Part shown: positions 1 through 8,838 of the stretch, piece after piece | How the letters are laid out: each line of letters begins with the position of its first letter | Numbering within the stretch: position 1 is the stretch's first letter | Origin: Candidatus Methylomirabilis sp. | GTDB lineage: Bacteria; Methylomirabilota; Methylomirabilia; Methylomirabilales; Methylomirabilaceae | Reading direction: 5' to 3' | DNA length: 41,261 nucleotides | Assembly (NCBI GenBank): GCA_002634395.1 | Contig: NSJM01000021.1 | Span: 1 to 41,261, forward strand | Notes under the pieces: model-generated | Seen by the model: only the letters and a program-made list of their open reading frames with translations | Databases searched by the model: none | What the model was told of the DNA's origin: nothing | Translations under genes and position numbers: made by a program

Positions 1-710
1 CCCTCCCTTGTTTTCTCACGACCGTCAGGAGTCGCGCAGGTGTAGTCCTCCGACGCGAGCCTGCCTAATATCAGATAGACGTCCGCCGAGATGGCGAAGT
101 ATTCAGCCGCGATCCGGCAGATCGCTCCTCGCACAGGAAGCTGGGAGACGATAGCGGCGACAGGCGTGCGGAGGGCGCCCGTATAGATCAGTTCTCCGCG
201 CGCCAATCGCTCGATGTCCCGCTTACCCTGTGCAGCAATCTTTCCGTCCAGGATCGGGATCAGATCAGTAGTGGTGCTGCCGATATCGATGAGCAGACAA
301 TCCGGTTGCCGGTTCGCCAATGCCCGCGCCTCAGCGATCCAATTCGTTGCCGCAAGCGCCAGGAGGTCGGCCTCACGTCCGTCCAGGCGAACGAGTCTCC
401 CCTCAAGATCGACGGCATACAGCGGGATTGCAGGGACCGCCTCTCTCACCGCGTCGATGATGGATGCCACGCCTGCGGCCCTGTCGTCGAACGCATCGCA
501 CAGCTCCCCGGTCATGGTTACCACCATCGCATCGGCTGGTCCAAGGTCGCTATAGATCTCCCGCAAGAGTGGATGGAGGCCGCCGCTGTTGTTCCACAGC
601 TCGAAATAGCGGCGAACTGTACACCCGCTTTCGGCGCGCCCGTCAGTGAACAGAAGGCGGGCGGCCTTCACGTTTGCGCCGCCGATATCCCATCCGATCA
701 CCCGGATCAT
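1..710 (-). CDS. H4MPT/methanofuran-pathway ASKHA-family protein (hydantoinase/oxoprolinase-like, MfnF-like), C-terminus missing
   Basis: The reading frame is open from an ATG at 710 to the window edge, so about 236 N-terminal residues are present. It begins MIRVIGWDIGGANVKAARL, an actin/sugar-kinase-type phosphate-binding loop. A second ASKHA signature, LLIDIGSTTTDLIPI, follows near residue 140, and MTGELCDAF lies between them. This layout is known from the H4MPT-linked C1-transfer family (TIGR03123-like), whose methanogen relative MfnF condenses a furan unit with glutamyl-tyramine in methanofuran synthesis. The ATG overlaps the stop of the upstream ATP-grasp gene (ATGA, 707-710), so the two are probably translationally coupled. 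The exact reaction in this organism is inferred. A generic hydantoinase is less likely given the neighbours. Confidence 0.8.
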   Translation of the reverse strand, partial: MIRVIGWDIGGANVKAARLLFTDGRAESGCTVRRYFELWNNSGGLHPLLREIYSDLGPADAMVVTMTGELCDAFDDRAAGVASIIDAVREAVPAIPLYAVDLEGRLVRLDGREADLLALAATNWIAEARALANRQPDCLLIDIGSTTTDLIPILDGKIAAQGKRDIERLARGELIYTGALRTPVAAIVSQLPVRGAICRIAAEYFAISADVYLILGRLASEDYTCATPDGREKTRE

Positions 711-1756
711 TGCCGGCTCCCCACTGGTCTCACGTGGCAGGAACGTGTGGTAAACCGCGTCGACCCGACGATCTGGATCGCGGCAGGATCCGGAAGCGTG
801 CCTGCCACCGCGTCAAGAATCAGGGCAGCCGGATTCTGCCGAAGGACCTTTCGGACCCCGACATACGAGGTTGTGAGGCGGGGGTTGACCTCGATGACCA
901 CCGCGTCGTGGTCGGTCAGAACCAGGTCGATCCCGACATACCCCTTCAGGCCTGGAATCGCCTGCACGACCTCCTCGACCCGACGGAACGCCAGGGCGCG
1001 GAGTGGGTGCTCAAACGGGATACGACCTCCGTGATACCTGAGCCTGCTCCGTCCTCTGATCTCCTGGAGGTTGAGGGTCAGGGGGAGACATCGACTGCCG
1101 TCAGTGAGGAGCGAGACGCTGACGGCAACGCCGTCGATGTAGGCTTGCGCAAGGAGTGTCGCATCGAGCGCTTTCTGCCTGGCGGCCGCGGTTATCCGCT
1201 CTAATTCCGATTGCTGCCTCGCGACAAACACGCTGTGACATCCCACCCCGTCGATCGGCTTTACCACCACGGGGTAGCCGATCTGGCGGCCTATCGACGC
1301 CGGGTCATCAGCGGGCCGAAGGCGGAGCGTCCTGGGGGTGGGGATGTCGCGTGCCTTCAACAGTTGGTACGTCAGCGTCTTATCGCCGGCGGCTTTGATC
1401 CCGACAGTGCTGGAACCCAACACTAACTTGCCGCAGGCCTCGACCATCCCTGCGATCGATTCGAGCAGGCCGCCTGTCTCCGGAGCAACCAGGAATGCGG
1501 CATCCGCTTCCTCGACCAACTGCGCGAAGCATTGATAGTAGTTATTCCTGCTGTCAACAACCTGAAGTCCTGGACGAGCAGGGAACTGAGGAAGGTACCC
1601 CCGATCGATCTGTACTGAAAGCTGGTGCTCCTTCAGGTCAAGCAGATCGGTAAGAAGCGCCTCAAGCATCATTCGTCCTTCTGTCAGCAGCGCTTCCGTG
1701 ACCGAGCTTCCGTCCAGCCCTCCGGCTGTGATAGATTCATGCACAACGATCTTCAT
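707..1756 (-). CDS. ATP-grasp ligase of the H4MPT/methanofuran cluster (MfnD-like)
   Basis: This 349-residue protein starts MKIVVHESITAGG. The frame is open upstream to 1996, but those codons cross a GC-rich repeat, so the ATG at 1756 is preferred. GYPVVVKPIDGVGCHSVFV is the ATP-binding strand and loop. GYVGIDLVLTDHDAVVIEVNPRLTTSYVG carries the metal-binding Glu and Asn of the grasp fold. The closest characterised relative I can name is methanogen MfnD (tyramine-glutamate ligase); methylotrophic bacteria carry homologues in H4MPT/methylofuran gene clusters. The stop overlaps the start of the MfnF-like gene by four bases, consistent with two adjacent steps of one pathway. The substrate is inferred. 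The ATP-grasp fold is clear. Confidence 0.85.
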   Translation of the reverse strand: MKIVVHESITAGGLDGSSVTEALLTEGRMMLEALLTDLLDLKEHQLSVQIDRGYLPQFPARPGLQVVDSRNNYYQCFAQLVEEADAAFLVAPETGGLLESIAGMVEACGKLVLGSSTVGIKAAGDKTLTYQLLKARDIPTPRTLRLRPADDPASIGRQIGYPVVVKPIDGVGCHSVFVARQQSELERITAAARQKALDATLLAQAYIDGVAVSVSLLTDGSRCLPLTLNLQEIRGRSRLRYHGGRIPFEHPLRALAFRRVEEVVQAIPGLKGYVGIDLVLTDHDAVVIEVNPRLTTSYVGVRKVLRQNPAALILDAVAGTLPDPAAIQIVGSTRFTTRSCHVRPVGSRQ

Positions 1757-1803
1757 CGCCCGGACGCCACAGGTGTTCCTCGGAAAATCCCCCCCACCTG
1801 GTC

Positions 1804-1828
1804 CCTTCCCCCCCCATGAGGGGGAAGG
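1804..1828. repeat. GC-rich dispersed palindrome between divergent genes
   Basis: CCTTCCCCC (1804-1812) and GGGGGAAGG (1820-1828) form a perfect 9-bp inverted repeat around a 7-base loop. Flanking sequence (about 1788-1845) is also C-rich then G-rich. This is typical of short intergenic repeats scattered in many proteobacterial-type genomes. It lies in the 138-bp gap between the divergent ATP-grasp and HisA-like genes. It has no T-tract, so a terminator role is not supported. Confidence 0.55.
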
Positions 1829-1894
1829 TGAGGATAGGGGGTGAAGATGCCTTTTTGTGGGCCGTAGTCCGGTGTTGCCGTATGGGGTGTTGCC

Positions 1895-2638
1895 ATGCAG
1901 GTCATACCCGTCATCGATATCATGCGAGGGATCGCAGTCCATGCCCGTCGTGGAGAACGGATGGCGTACAGACCGATCCGGAGCGTTCTGCTGCAAGGGG
2001 CCGATCCTGTCGCTCTCGCGCGGGCGTACCGTGACACCCTCGAAAGTGAAGCGGTGTACATTGCCGATCTGGATGCTCTCATGGGGACAGGCGAGAACCT
2101 GGCCGTCATTGCTGAGATGCGCGCCGCCGAGCCACAGCTTACACTCCTTGTTGATGCCGGCATTCGCAACATCGAGCAGGCGAAGTCGCTGCTTGATGTT
2201 GGCGCGAGCAAGGTGATCGTCGCCTCGGAATCAGTCGTGAGTCTCTGGGCGGCCTCAGAACTCCTTGTCGCCCTGGGAACCGAGAGGGTGCTCTTCAGCA
2301 TCGACCTGAAGGATCGAGCCGTCACCTGGCGAGGCCCTTCGCTCGAAGCGCGAGACCTCTACGAGGCGATAACATCCCTTGTGTCGCTCGGATTTCGCGA
2401 GGCAATCCTTCTGGAAATAGACAGGATCGGAACGGGCAGCGGGGCAGACGCAGAACTGCTCGGCAGGGTCACGACGGCCGCGCCTGGCATGAGATTTATC
2501 GTGGGTGGCGGAATCTCGTCGGCTGCGGAGCTTATCCTCCTCAAGCGCGCCGGCGCGTCCGGGGTGTTGCTCGCCACCGCGCTGCACAGCGGAACGATCA
2601 CGCGGGAAGACCTGATCCGTACGAAGGCAGAAACTTAG
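1895..2638 (+). CDS. HisA/HisF-family TIM-barrel protein of the C1-cofactor cluster
   Basis: The 247-residue protein opens MQVIPVIDIMRGIAVHARRG, the HisA-type first strand. Later come VYIADLDALMGTG and LLVDAGIRNIEQAKSLLDVGASKVIVAS, then FIVGGGISSAAELILLKRAGASGVLLATALHSG, the paired phosphate-binding loops of the (beta/alpha)8 barrel. True HisA isomerises ProFAR in histidine synthesis. This protein instead resembles the hisA/hisF-related group (TIGR00734-like) found in methanogens and in methylotrophs near H4MPT genes, and no other his gene lies nearby. Its role is therefore more likely in C1-cofactor synthesis, with the reaction unknown. Only a weak GGGGTG lies before the ATG. Its stop overlaps the stop of the convergent PTPS gene by about 3-4 bases. 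Confidence 0.85.
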   Translation: MQVIPVIDIMRGIAVHARRGERMAYRPIRSVLLQGADPVALARAYRDTLESEAVYIADLDALMGTGENLAVIAEMRAAEPQLTLLVDAGIRNIEQAKSLLDVGASKVIVASESVVSLWAASELLVALGTERVLFSIDLKDRAVTWRGPSLEARDLYEAITSLVSLGFREAILLEIDRIGTGSGADAELLGRVTTAAPGMRFIVGGGISSAAELILLKRAGASGVLLATALHSGTITREDLIRTKAET

Positions 2639-3123
2639 AATGCTTCTTCGTACGAGGCTTCCTGGCCGAATGATTCCTGTACGCCGACCCTGATCATGGT
2701 TACCCCGTCGCCCCCGTAGCGGTTCTTAATCTCTTCCCGCAACACCCTGCAGATGTACCTGGCCAACAGCTCCGCACTGGTGTTGTGGATCGGTAGCAAC
2801 AGCACGTCCTCCTCCGGGAAGCTGTACCGCTTTTGACCATACGTCGCCCCGATCACCGAATCACCCGGCTCGATCTTCAAGTCGGCATTCTCAGTCGGCA
2901 GCAGCACGTGGTGGTCCAGCCGCTCGCAGATCTCTTTCATAAGCGGCTTGACCGCAAGGAAATCGAGGACGTAGTCGCTTGGCTGAAGCGCCCCTTCCAG
3001 TTCCACCCAGGCCCTATAGTTGTGGCCGTGAAGCGTCTCGCACTTGCCATTGCCGAAAAGCACGAAGTGGCCCGAGCTGAATTTGAGATTCTCATGGTCA
3101 ATCCTGATGCGAAATGCAGCCAT
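2635..3123 (-). CDS. 6-pyruvoyl-tetrahydropterin synthase / QueD family protein
   Basis: This is a 162-residue protein. FSSGHF plus the HGH of CETLHGHNY give the three zinc-binding histidines. The Cys in the CxxxHGH pattern is the catalytic cysteine of QueD/PTPS-II enzymes; PTPS-III folate-bypass enzymes have Glu there. LDHHVL supplies the Asp/His pair and GVQES the late Glu. It is longer than E. coli QueD (about 120 residues), mainly through an insertion around residues 85-110. AGGAGGTG lies eight bases or so before the ATG and fixes the start. Family members convert dihydroneopterin triphosphate to 6-pyruvoyl- or 6-carboxy-tetrahydropterin. Here it may feed pterin supply for H4MPT, a tetrahydropterin cofactor, or queuosine; the sequence alone does not decide. 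Confidence 0.9.
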   Translation of the reverse strand: MAAFRIRIDHENLKFSSGHFVLFGNGKCETLHGHNYRAWVELEGALQPSDYVLDFLAVKPLMKEICERLDHHVLLPTENADLKIEPGDSVIGATYGQKRYSFPEEDVLLLPIHNTSAELLARYICRVLREEIKNRYGGDGVTMIRVGVQESFGQEASYEEAF

Positions 3124-3413
3124 TGCACCTCCTCATGCGACGCTTTTGCGTAGCTAGTTGGAAGCTATCGCACCGGTACGCCGGATGTCAAGCTGGATTT
3201 ACTAACCGTTTCGAAACAACCGCTAGACAGATTATGGGTCAAATGATAAAATTTCGTCCGCATGAATTCGAAAATGACGACTGTCGCCGTGCAATGAATC
3301 GGATGGGGGTGCCTTCAGCCGTGAAGTGGCGGCGAGATCATTATTGGCCAGCCCAGACGTCGGACCGTTATTCTGTCATCAACATACAATCCGCGTCAAA
3401 AGAGGTGATGTAG
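3124..3413. other. Divergent intergenic region upstream of the CBB run, with palindrome
   Basis: This 290-bp spacer separates the minus-strand PTPS gene from the plus-strand CBB genes and should contain both promoters. GTTTCGAAAC (3208-3217) is a perfect 10-bp palindrome flanked on both sides by AACC, a plausible regulator site. No convincing -35/-10 pair could be picked. AAAGAGGTGATGTAG just before 3414 supplies the ribosome binding site of the kinase gene. I see no credible gene in the spacer. Confidence 0.4.
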
Positions 3414-4400
3414 ATGGCGAAGACCACCCCGCTCCTGCTCGGTATCGGCGGAGACAGTGGGACCGGGAAGTCCACGTTTGTTGGCGGCATCTACAAAATC
3501 TTCGGTCCTGAGAAGATTACAAATATCAATCTTGATGATTACCATACGTTCGACCGTGTTCAACGCAAAATCTATGGGCTCACCGCCTTGCATCCAGCGG
3601 CCAACAACATGGCCTTAATGGGCAAGCATGCCTGGCAGCTTAAAAATGGCGAGAAGATCATCAAGCCGGTGTATGATCATTCAACCGGATGCTTCGCGGA
3701 ACCCGAGGAAATCGAGCCGAAACAGATCGTCATCATCGGCGGCCTGTTCCCATTTTTTACCCAGGAGCTGAGGAATGTTTTTGACTTGAAAGTGTATCTG
3801 GACCCGGATGAGGAGCTGAAACGGGCCTGGAAGATCCATCGAGATGCTGGAAGGCGTGGGTACAGCATTGAGCAGGTCATGAAGGAGATTGAGGCCAGGC
3901 AGGATGATATCAGGCGGCATATCGAACCTCAGAAGGAATATGCTGATATCATCGTCCGGTTTTACCCTCCCAACGGCTCATGGACCCCTCAGGACGATGC
4001 CCACCTGAACGTCCGCCTGTTTCTCAGTCGAAATCTGCCGAAGACCGGTCTGGATGAACTTCTCCAGGAGACAATGGGGCGGAAGACCCGCAGGGCCGTC
4101 CGACTGGTTGATGAAGATTATTATGGTCAACCGTTCCATACCTTGGAGATCGATGGCTCCATTCACCCCCAAACGGCAGCAGGGCTGGAGCAAAGGATCT
4201 GGGCCCATCTCCTTTCGCCGATGAAATTGATCCAAGATCTGGCGCCTGATCAACTTGGCAGTTTTGCCGCAGGTGAAGCGTCCGGTCACAGCGACCCCCT
4301 GGCCCTTGTGCAATTGTTAGCGATTTATTACCTGCTTCAAGCGCGAGAAACGCGGCAGAACGCCCCGCAAGAAGGTCTTGTAGAAATGACAGAGGGATAA
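3414..4400 (+). CDS. prk: Phosphoribulokinase homologue (class II/plant-cyanobacterial type), catalytic Glu replaced
   Basis: The 328-residue protein has the Walker A loop GDSGTGKST (residues 13-21), then LDDYHTFDRVQRK (40-52), LTALHPAANN, and EYADIIVRFYPPN, all lining up with class II phosphoribulokinase. The C-terminal part DEDYYGQPFHTLEIDG also matches. Phosphoribulokinase makes ribulose-1,5-bisphosphate, the RuBisCO substrate. Two oddities are visible. The regulatory cysteines of plant/cyanobacterial enzymes are absent (T in the P-loop, N in NINLDDYH). The motif normally reading IEGLHP reads IGGLFP (108-113), so the essential Glu is Gly and the His is Phe. It heads a tight run with gap (3-bp gap) and transketolase, which supports a CBB role, but activity is uncertain. 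Confidence 0.8.
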   Translation: MAKTTPLLLGIGGDSGTGKSTFVGGIYKIFGPEKITNINLDDYHTFDRVQRKIYGLTALHPAANNMALMGKHAWQLKNGEKIIKPVYDHSTGCFAEPEEIEPKQIVIIGGLFPFFTQELRNVFDLKVYLDPDEELKRAWKIHRDAGRRGYSIEQVMKEIEARQDDIRRHIEPQKEYADIIVRFYPPNGSWTPQDDAHLNVRLFLSRNLPKTGLDELLQETMGRKTRRAVRLVDEDYYGQPFHTLEIDGSIHPQTAAGLEQRIWAHLLSPMKLIQDLAPDQLGSFAAGEASGHSDPLALVQLLAIYYLLQARETRQNAPQEGLVEMTEG

Positions 4401-4403
4401 GCG

Positions 4404-5498
4404 ATGGCGAGGATTGCCATTAACGGATTCGGGCGAATCGGTCGGCTGGCGTTTCGAGCCGCCTGGGAGCAGAAGTCGGCCCTCGACCTGGTGGCCATCA
4501 ACGATCCGGCCGGCGCGCGCACCGATGCGCTGTTACTGGAATTTGACTCTAACTACGGGCCTTTTCCCGCGAAGGTCGAGAGCGACGAGGGCAGCATGCG
4601 GGTGGACGGGAAGCGGATCCTGGTCTTCCGGGAACGCGATTGGACGAAGCTCCGCTGGTCGGATGTCGGGGCCGACATCGTGTTGGAATGCAGCGGACGG
4701 GGGACGAAGCGCCAGGAGGCCGAAAAACATCTGGCGGGAGGGGCGAGACGGGTACTGATTTCAGCCCCCGCAAAGGATGAGGACCTGACCATTGTTCTCG
4801 GTGTGAATCACGAACGATACGATCCGACTCTTCACCGGATTATCTCCAACGGGTCATGCACGACAAATGGTCTCGCACCGGTGGCGAAGGTGCTGCTTGA
4901 CGCTTTCGGGATCCAATGGGGATTCATGAGCACGGTCCATAGCTACACCAATTCGCAATCTATTCACGATCGCGGGGCAGAAGACGTTCGAGAGTCAAGG
5001 GCCGCCGCCCTTAACATCATCCCGACCGATACCGGCGCTGCGCGGGCCCTTGTAAAGGTGATTCCAGAGCTTGCCGGCCGTTTCAACGGGATGGCCTTTC
5101 GGGTCCCGACGCCGACGGTCTCTGTCATTGACCTCGTTGCGGAGGTTGATCGTGACGTAACGATTGATACGGTCAACGCCGCCTTCCGAGAGGCAGCTAA
5201 AGGGCGACTTCGCGGGATCCTCGAGGTCTGTGACCGCCCGTTGGTCTCGATGGACTTCAAGGGTAATCCCCATTCTTCCATTGTGGACGCCCTCATGACG
5301 CTGGTTCTGAAGGAGCGGATTGTGAAGGTTGTCGCCTGGTATGACAACGAATGGGGATATTCGTGCCGGATGGCCGACCTTGCGGCCTATATCAGCGCCC
5401 GTGACCTCCAGCAAGATCAGCAGCGGTTGTGGGGCGTTACGAAGGATGTAAAACCAGCATCAATAGTCAATACGGGCGAGGTTGATGCCGGCGCATAA
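4404..5498 (+). CDS. gap: Glyceraldehyde-3-phosphate dehydrogenase (type I), probably the CBB isoform
   Basis: This 364-residue protein has the Rossmann start INGFGRIGRLAFRA. The active-site motif SCTTN has the nucleophile C152, followed by G156 where most homologues have a second Cys. The base is H179 in STVHSYTN. The C-terminal WYDNEWGYSCRMADL is intact, and about 30 extra residues follow it. Cofactor-pocket residues differ from NAD enzymes. The usual NDLTD is NDPAG (33-37), and the Leu-Pro pair after ILD is R190-G191. Chloroplast NADP enzymes have small residues at this second site, so NADPH use in the reductive direction is a reasonable inference. It lies 3 bp after prk and is presumably in the same transcript. 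Confidence 0.92.
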   Translation: MARIAINGFGRIGRLAFRAAWEQKSALDLVAINDPAGARTDALLLEFDSNYGPFPAKVESDEGSMRVDGKRILVFRERDWTKLRWSDVGADIVLECSGRGTKRQEAEKHLAGGARRVLISAPAKDEDLTIVLGVNHERYDPTLHRIISNGSCTTNGLAPVAKVLLDAFGIQWGFMSTVHSYTNSQSIHDRGAEDVRESRAAALNIIPTDTGAARALVKVIPELAGRFNGMAFRVPTPTVSVIDLVAEVDRDVTIDTVNAAFREAAKGRLRGILEVCDRPLVSMDFKGNPHSSIVDALMTLVLKERIVKVVAWYDNEWGYSCRMADLAAYISARDLQQDQQRLWGVTKDVKPASIVNTGEVDAGA

Positions 5499-5596
5499 GA
5501 TCGCCCAGGCAGGCAGGTTGGCAATTGACACAACAGCAGGGATATCGGCAATCTGCAAAACAGAGTGGAGGGATTAGAGCTTAGGAGGTCTGGGGT

Positions 5597-7618
5597 ATGG
5601 GGGGATCAGTGAAAACCGATCAGGAATTGCTTGACCAGTTGTGCATTAATACCATCCGAACGCTGGCAATGGATGGGGTTCAAAAGGCGAACTCAGGACA
5701 TCCGGGCCTTCCCATGGGAACCGCCTCCATGGCGTACGTCCTGTGGGCACGCTTCCTCAGGCATAATCCTACGCATCCCTCGTGGCTGAATCGTGATCGG
5801 TTCGTCCTTTCACCAGGCCATGGTTGCATGCTGCTGTACTGTCTCCTTCACCTGACCGGGTATGACCTTCCACTCGATGAACTCAAGCGATTCCGGCAAT
5901 GGGGTAGCCGAACCCCAGGACACTCGGAATATGGTATGACGCCAGGGGTGGAGACGACGACGGGCCCCCTTGGCCAAGGTTTTGGAAACGGCGTCGGGAT
6001 GGCGATCGCCGAGCGATTTTTGGCCCATCATTTCAACCGACCCGGGTACCCGATTGTTGATCACTATGTGTACGCTATCGTGAGCGATGGGGACCTGATG
6101 GAGGGGATTACCGCCGAGGCGGCCTCTCTTGCCGGACATCTTGGACTGGGTAAGCTTATCTACCTGTATGACGATAATCGGATTACCATCGATGGCAGCA
6201 CCGACCTGGCCTTCACTGAGAATGTTGGACAGCGCTTTGAAGCGTATGGTTGGCACGTCCAGCGAGTGGATGGGAACGACGTCAACATGATCGAGACCGC
6301 GCTGAGCGCGGCCCAGGCCGAGCAGGGCCGCCCATCGCTAATTATCGCCAGGACTCACATCGCCTATGGTAGCCCCAATAAGCAGGATACGGCAGAAGCT
6401 CACGGGTCGCCTCTTGGAGAAGAGGAGGTGCGGCTGACCAAGGAGGCGTTGGGCTGGCCGCTGGAACCCGCGTTCTATATTCCCGATGAGGCCTTGGCGT
6501 ACTTTCGAGAGGCTCTGCAGCGAGGTCATGCCTGGGAAGCAGAGTGGCAGACCCGGTTCGATGCGTATGCTGCGGCCTATCCCGAACTTGCCGAAGAGTG
6601 GAGCAAGGGGATGAGCGGTCAACTTCCCGAGGGCTGGGTCGAAAAGATCCCGACCTTCACCCCTGCCGGAGGAAGCTTGGCGACCCGTGAGGCCTCAGGC
6701 AAGGTGCTGAATGCCATTGCCTCATCCCTGCCGACCCTTATCGGCGGTTCAGCCGATCTGACCCCATCAAATAATACCTATCTGAAAGGATGCGGAGATT
6801 TTCAGGAGTCAAGCCCAGGGGGCCGGAACTTTCATTTCGGCGTTCGAGAGCACGCGATGGGGTCGATCCTCAACGGCATGGCACTACATGGGGGCGTGAC
6901 TCCCTATGGTGGGACCTTCCTCGTTTTTTCCGACTACATGCGTCCGGCGATCCGGGTCGCTGCGCTATCACACATCCATGTCATCTATGTGTTTACCCAT
7001 GACAGCATCGGTTTGGGTGAAGATGGCCCCACCCACCAACCGATTGAGCATCTGGCTTCCCTTCGAACCATGCCGAATCTGACAGTCATCCGCCCTGCTG
7101 ACGCGACAGAAACCGCCGTCGCCTGGCGTGTCGCCCTGGAACACCGCAGCGGTCCCGTCGCGCTGGCGCTGACCAGACAGAAGCTCCCGATTCTCGACCG
7201 GACCAAACTTCCACCCGCCGAACTCCTTCTAAAGGGAGCCTATGTCCTGGCCGATGCCGACCAGGGGCATCCGCGTATTATTCTTATGGCCACCGGGTCG
7301 GAGGTGCACCTGGCCCTGGAGGCATGGGGACGACTGGCGGATGCGGGCATCCCCGCGCGTGTCGTCAGTATGCCGAGCTGGGAGTTGTTTGATCAGCAGC
7401 CGGAGGCGTATCGCAACGAGGTGCTTCCTCCAGCCGTAACCGCCCGCCTTGCCATCGAGACCGGATCTCCACACGGCTGGCACCGCTACGTCGGCCTGCT
7501 TGGAGGGGTCATCGGTATGACACGATTTGGAGCCTCTGCTCCGTATCAAGTCCTCATGCAGCAATTCGGCTTCACGGCTGAGCATGTGGTGTCCCGAGCT
7601 ATGGAACTCCTGGCATGA
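5597..7618 (+). CDS. tkt: Transketolase
   Basis: This is a full-length 673-residue transketolase. GHPGLPMG (34-41) and SPGHG (72-76) bind thiamine diphosphate and substrate. The ThDP motif runs SDGDLMEG to DDN (163-194). [18 protein letters not shown] is the pyrimidine-domain catalytic segment, and the C-terminal domain ends normally. The enzyme transfers two-carbon units between sugar phosphates and in the CBB cycle regenerates pentose phosphates. AGGAGGT stands about 12 bases before the ATG. The gap to gap (98 bp) has no terminator, so it probably belongs to the CBB transcript. It could also serve the non-oxidative pentose phosphate pathway. Confidence 0.96.
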   Translation: MGGSVKTDQELLDQLCINTIRTLAMDGVQKANSGHPGLPMGTASMAYVLWARFLRHNPTHPSWLNRDRFVLSPGHGCMLLYCLLHLTGYDLPLDELKRFRQWGSRTPGHSEYGMTPGVETTTGPLGQGFGNGVGMAIAERFLAHHFNRPGYPIVDHYVYAIVSDGDLMEGITAEAASLAGHLGLGKLIYLYDDNRITIDGSTDLAFTENVGQRFEAYGWHVQRVDGNDVNMIETALSAAQAEQGRPSLIIARTHIAYGSPNKQDTAEAHGSPLGEEEVRLTKEALGWPLEPAFYIPDEALAYFREALQRGHAWEAEWQTRFDAYAAAYPELAEEWSKGMSGQLPEGWVEKIPTFTPAGGSLATREASGKVLNAIASSLPTLIGGSADLTPSNNTYLKGCGDFQESSPGGRNFHFGVREHAMGSILNGMALHGGVTPYGGTFLVFSDYMRPAIRVAALSHIHVIYVFTHDSIGLGEDGPTHQPIEHLASLRTMPNLTVIRPADATETAVAWRVALEHRSGPVALALTRQKLPILDRTKLPPAELLLKGAYVLADADQGHPRIILMATGSEVHLALEAWGRLADAGIPARVVSMPSWELFDQQPEAYRNEVLPPAVTARLAIETGSPHGWHRYVGLLGGVIGMTRFGASAPYQVLMQQFGFTAEHVVSRAMELLA

Positions 7619-7647
7619 ATCCCGCTGTTGGGGCAACGACAGAAACA

Positions 7648-7719
7648 GGGTGTAGGGTCTAGGGTATAAAGTAAAGGCCAGAAGAAAAACAGATCTCAAC
7701 CCTAACCGTCTACCCTAAC
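7648..7719. repeat. Imperfect inverted copies of a GGGTgTAGGGT-type dispersed repeat
   Basis: GGGTGTAGGGTCTAGGGTAT (7648-7667) is followed by AACCCTAACCGTCTACCCTA (from 7698), an imperfect inverted copy. Similar CCCTACACCC text occurs inside lolA (near 35710) and CCCTATACCC just before it (near 35588). It lies in the spacer between tkt and glpX and could fold in the mRNA. Confidence 0.5.
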
Positions 7720-7737
7720 TAAGGGGGGAACCATACT

Positions 7738-8751
7738 ATGACCGAGCTAATGGATCGAAACTTGGCTCTCGAGCTCAGTAGGGTCACCGAGGCTGCCGCC
7801 TTGGCGGCGGCTCGTCTGATGGGTAGACGTGACCGCGATGGCGCTGACCAAGCCGCCATTGACGCCATGCGCCACGCCCTGAGTTCGTTGGAGATCAACG
7901 GTACGGTGGTGATTGGAGAGGGGCAGGAAGATCAGACCTCCATGCTGCATGTGGGAGAGCGGGTCGGCACAGGCTCCACCCCTGATCTTGATGTTGCAGT
8001 CGATCCGATTGACGGAGTGACACTCCTTACTAACGGCCGACCCGGCGCAATCTCTGTTGCTGCGCTTGCCGATCGACATACGCTGTTTTCTACCAGGCTC
8101 GCCTATATGGATAAGATTGTCGTCGGTCCGCGAGCCGCAGGGGCGATCAATATTGACGCCCCTGTTAAAGAGAATCTGCAACGGATTGCCCAGGCTGAGG
8201 GTCGGGAGGTCGATGACCTGACGGTGGTCATGCTCGACCGGCCACGCCACGAGCGCCTCGTCAAAGAGGTGAGAGAGGCTGGAGCCCGGATCAAGCTGAT
8301 CAGTGAGGGAGATGTTGCGCCGGGGGTGATGGCGGCGATGGAGGAGGATACCGGCATTGATGTTCTCATGGGGACCGGGGGTTCGCCGGAGGCGGTGCTT
8401 ATTGCCTGTGCGTTGAAGTGTCTGGGTGGTGAGATGCAATGCAGGTTCTGGCCGAGAGATGAACAGGATAGGCAGATCCTCGAGGTGGAGGGTCACGATC
8501 CGGACCGCATTTTGACCGTAGATGACCTCTGCAAGGGGAAAAATGTGTTTGTGGCGGTTACCGGCATCACCGATAGCGAATTACTTCGGGGGGTTCGCTA
8601 TACGGGAGGATACGCACGAACAACCTCCCTCATGATGCGCTCTGTCTCCGGAGGGGTGCGATGGATGGAGGCAAGGCATGACCTGAAACGCCTGAAGGAG
8701 ATCGCTGGTACCCGCTACGAAGGTGTGAAACATCGGCAGATACACCATTGA
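7738..8751 (+). CDS. glpX: Class II fructose-1,6-bisphosphatase (GlpX type), possibly also sedoheptulose-1,7-bisphosphatase
   Basis: This 337-residue protein carries the GlpX metal-site motifs: RRDRDGAD (30-37), VVIGEGQ (57-63), VDPIDGVT (88-95) and GTGGSPEAV. Family length and order are normal. Class II enzymes hydrolyse fructose-1,6-bisphosphate. Cyanobacterial relatives also act on sedoheptulose-1,7-bisphosphate, and since no separate SBPase is seen here a dual role in the CBB cycle is likely but inferred. AAGGGGGGAACC precedes the ATG. It is the last gene before a strong terminator and so closes the CBB run. Confidence 0.94.
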   Translation: MTELMDRNLALELSRVTEAAALAAARLMGRRDRDGADQAAIDAMRHALSSLEINGTVVIGEGQEDQTSMLHVGERVGTGSTPDLDVAVDPIDGVTLLTNGRPGAISVAALADRHTLFSTRLAYMDKIVVGPRAAGAINIDAPVKENLQRIAQAEGREVDDLTVVMLDRPRHERLVKEVREAGARIKLISEGDVAPGVMAAMEEDTGIDVLMGTGGSPEAVLIACALKCLGGEMQCRFWPRDEQDRQILEVEGHDPDRILTVDDLCKGKNVFVAVTGITDSELLRGVRYTGGYARTTSLMMRSVSGGVRWMEARHDLKRLKEIAGTRYEGVKHRQIHH

Positions 8752-8796
8752 TGGGGGAGATATCCGCAACCCTCGTTTTTTGACATAAGGTTACAG

Positions 8797-8838
8797 AAAA
8801 GAACGCGCCTCAGTGGGATCACTGAGGCGCGTTCTTTT
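8797..8838 (+). terminator. Strong intrinsic terminator after glpX
   Basis: A perfect 15-bp stem (GAACGCGCCTCAGTG, 8801-8815, with its complement 8820-8834) has a 4-base loop GGAT. AAAA before and TTTT after extend the stem to 19 bp and leave a T-tract in both directions. It lies 45 bp after the glpX stop. Confidence 0.93.

Noticed and set aside
306-1204. Long plus-strand frames across the first kilobase
   Set aside because: They lie opposite the MfnF-like and ATP-grasp genes, which have clear family motifs; the plus-strand products show none and are antisense shadows.
1757-1996. N-terminal extension of the ATP-grasp protein to 1996
   Set aside because: The extra 80 residues cross a C/G-rich palindrome and the start of the divergent HisA-like gene; family proteins start at MKIVVHES.
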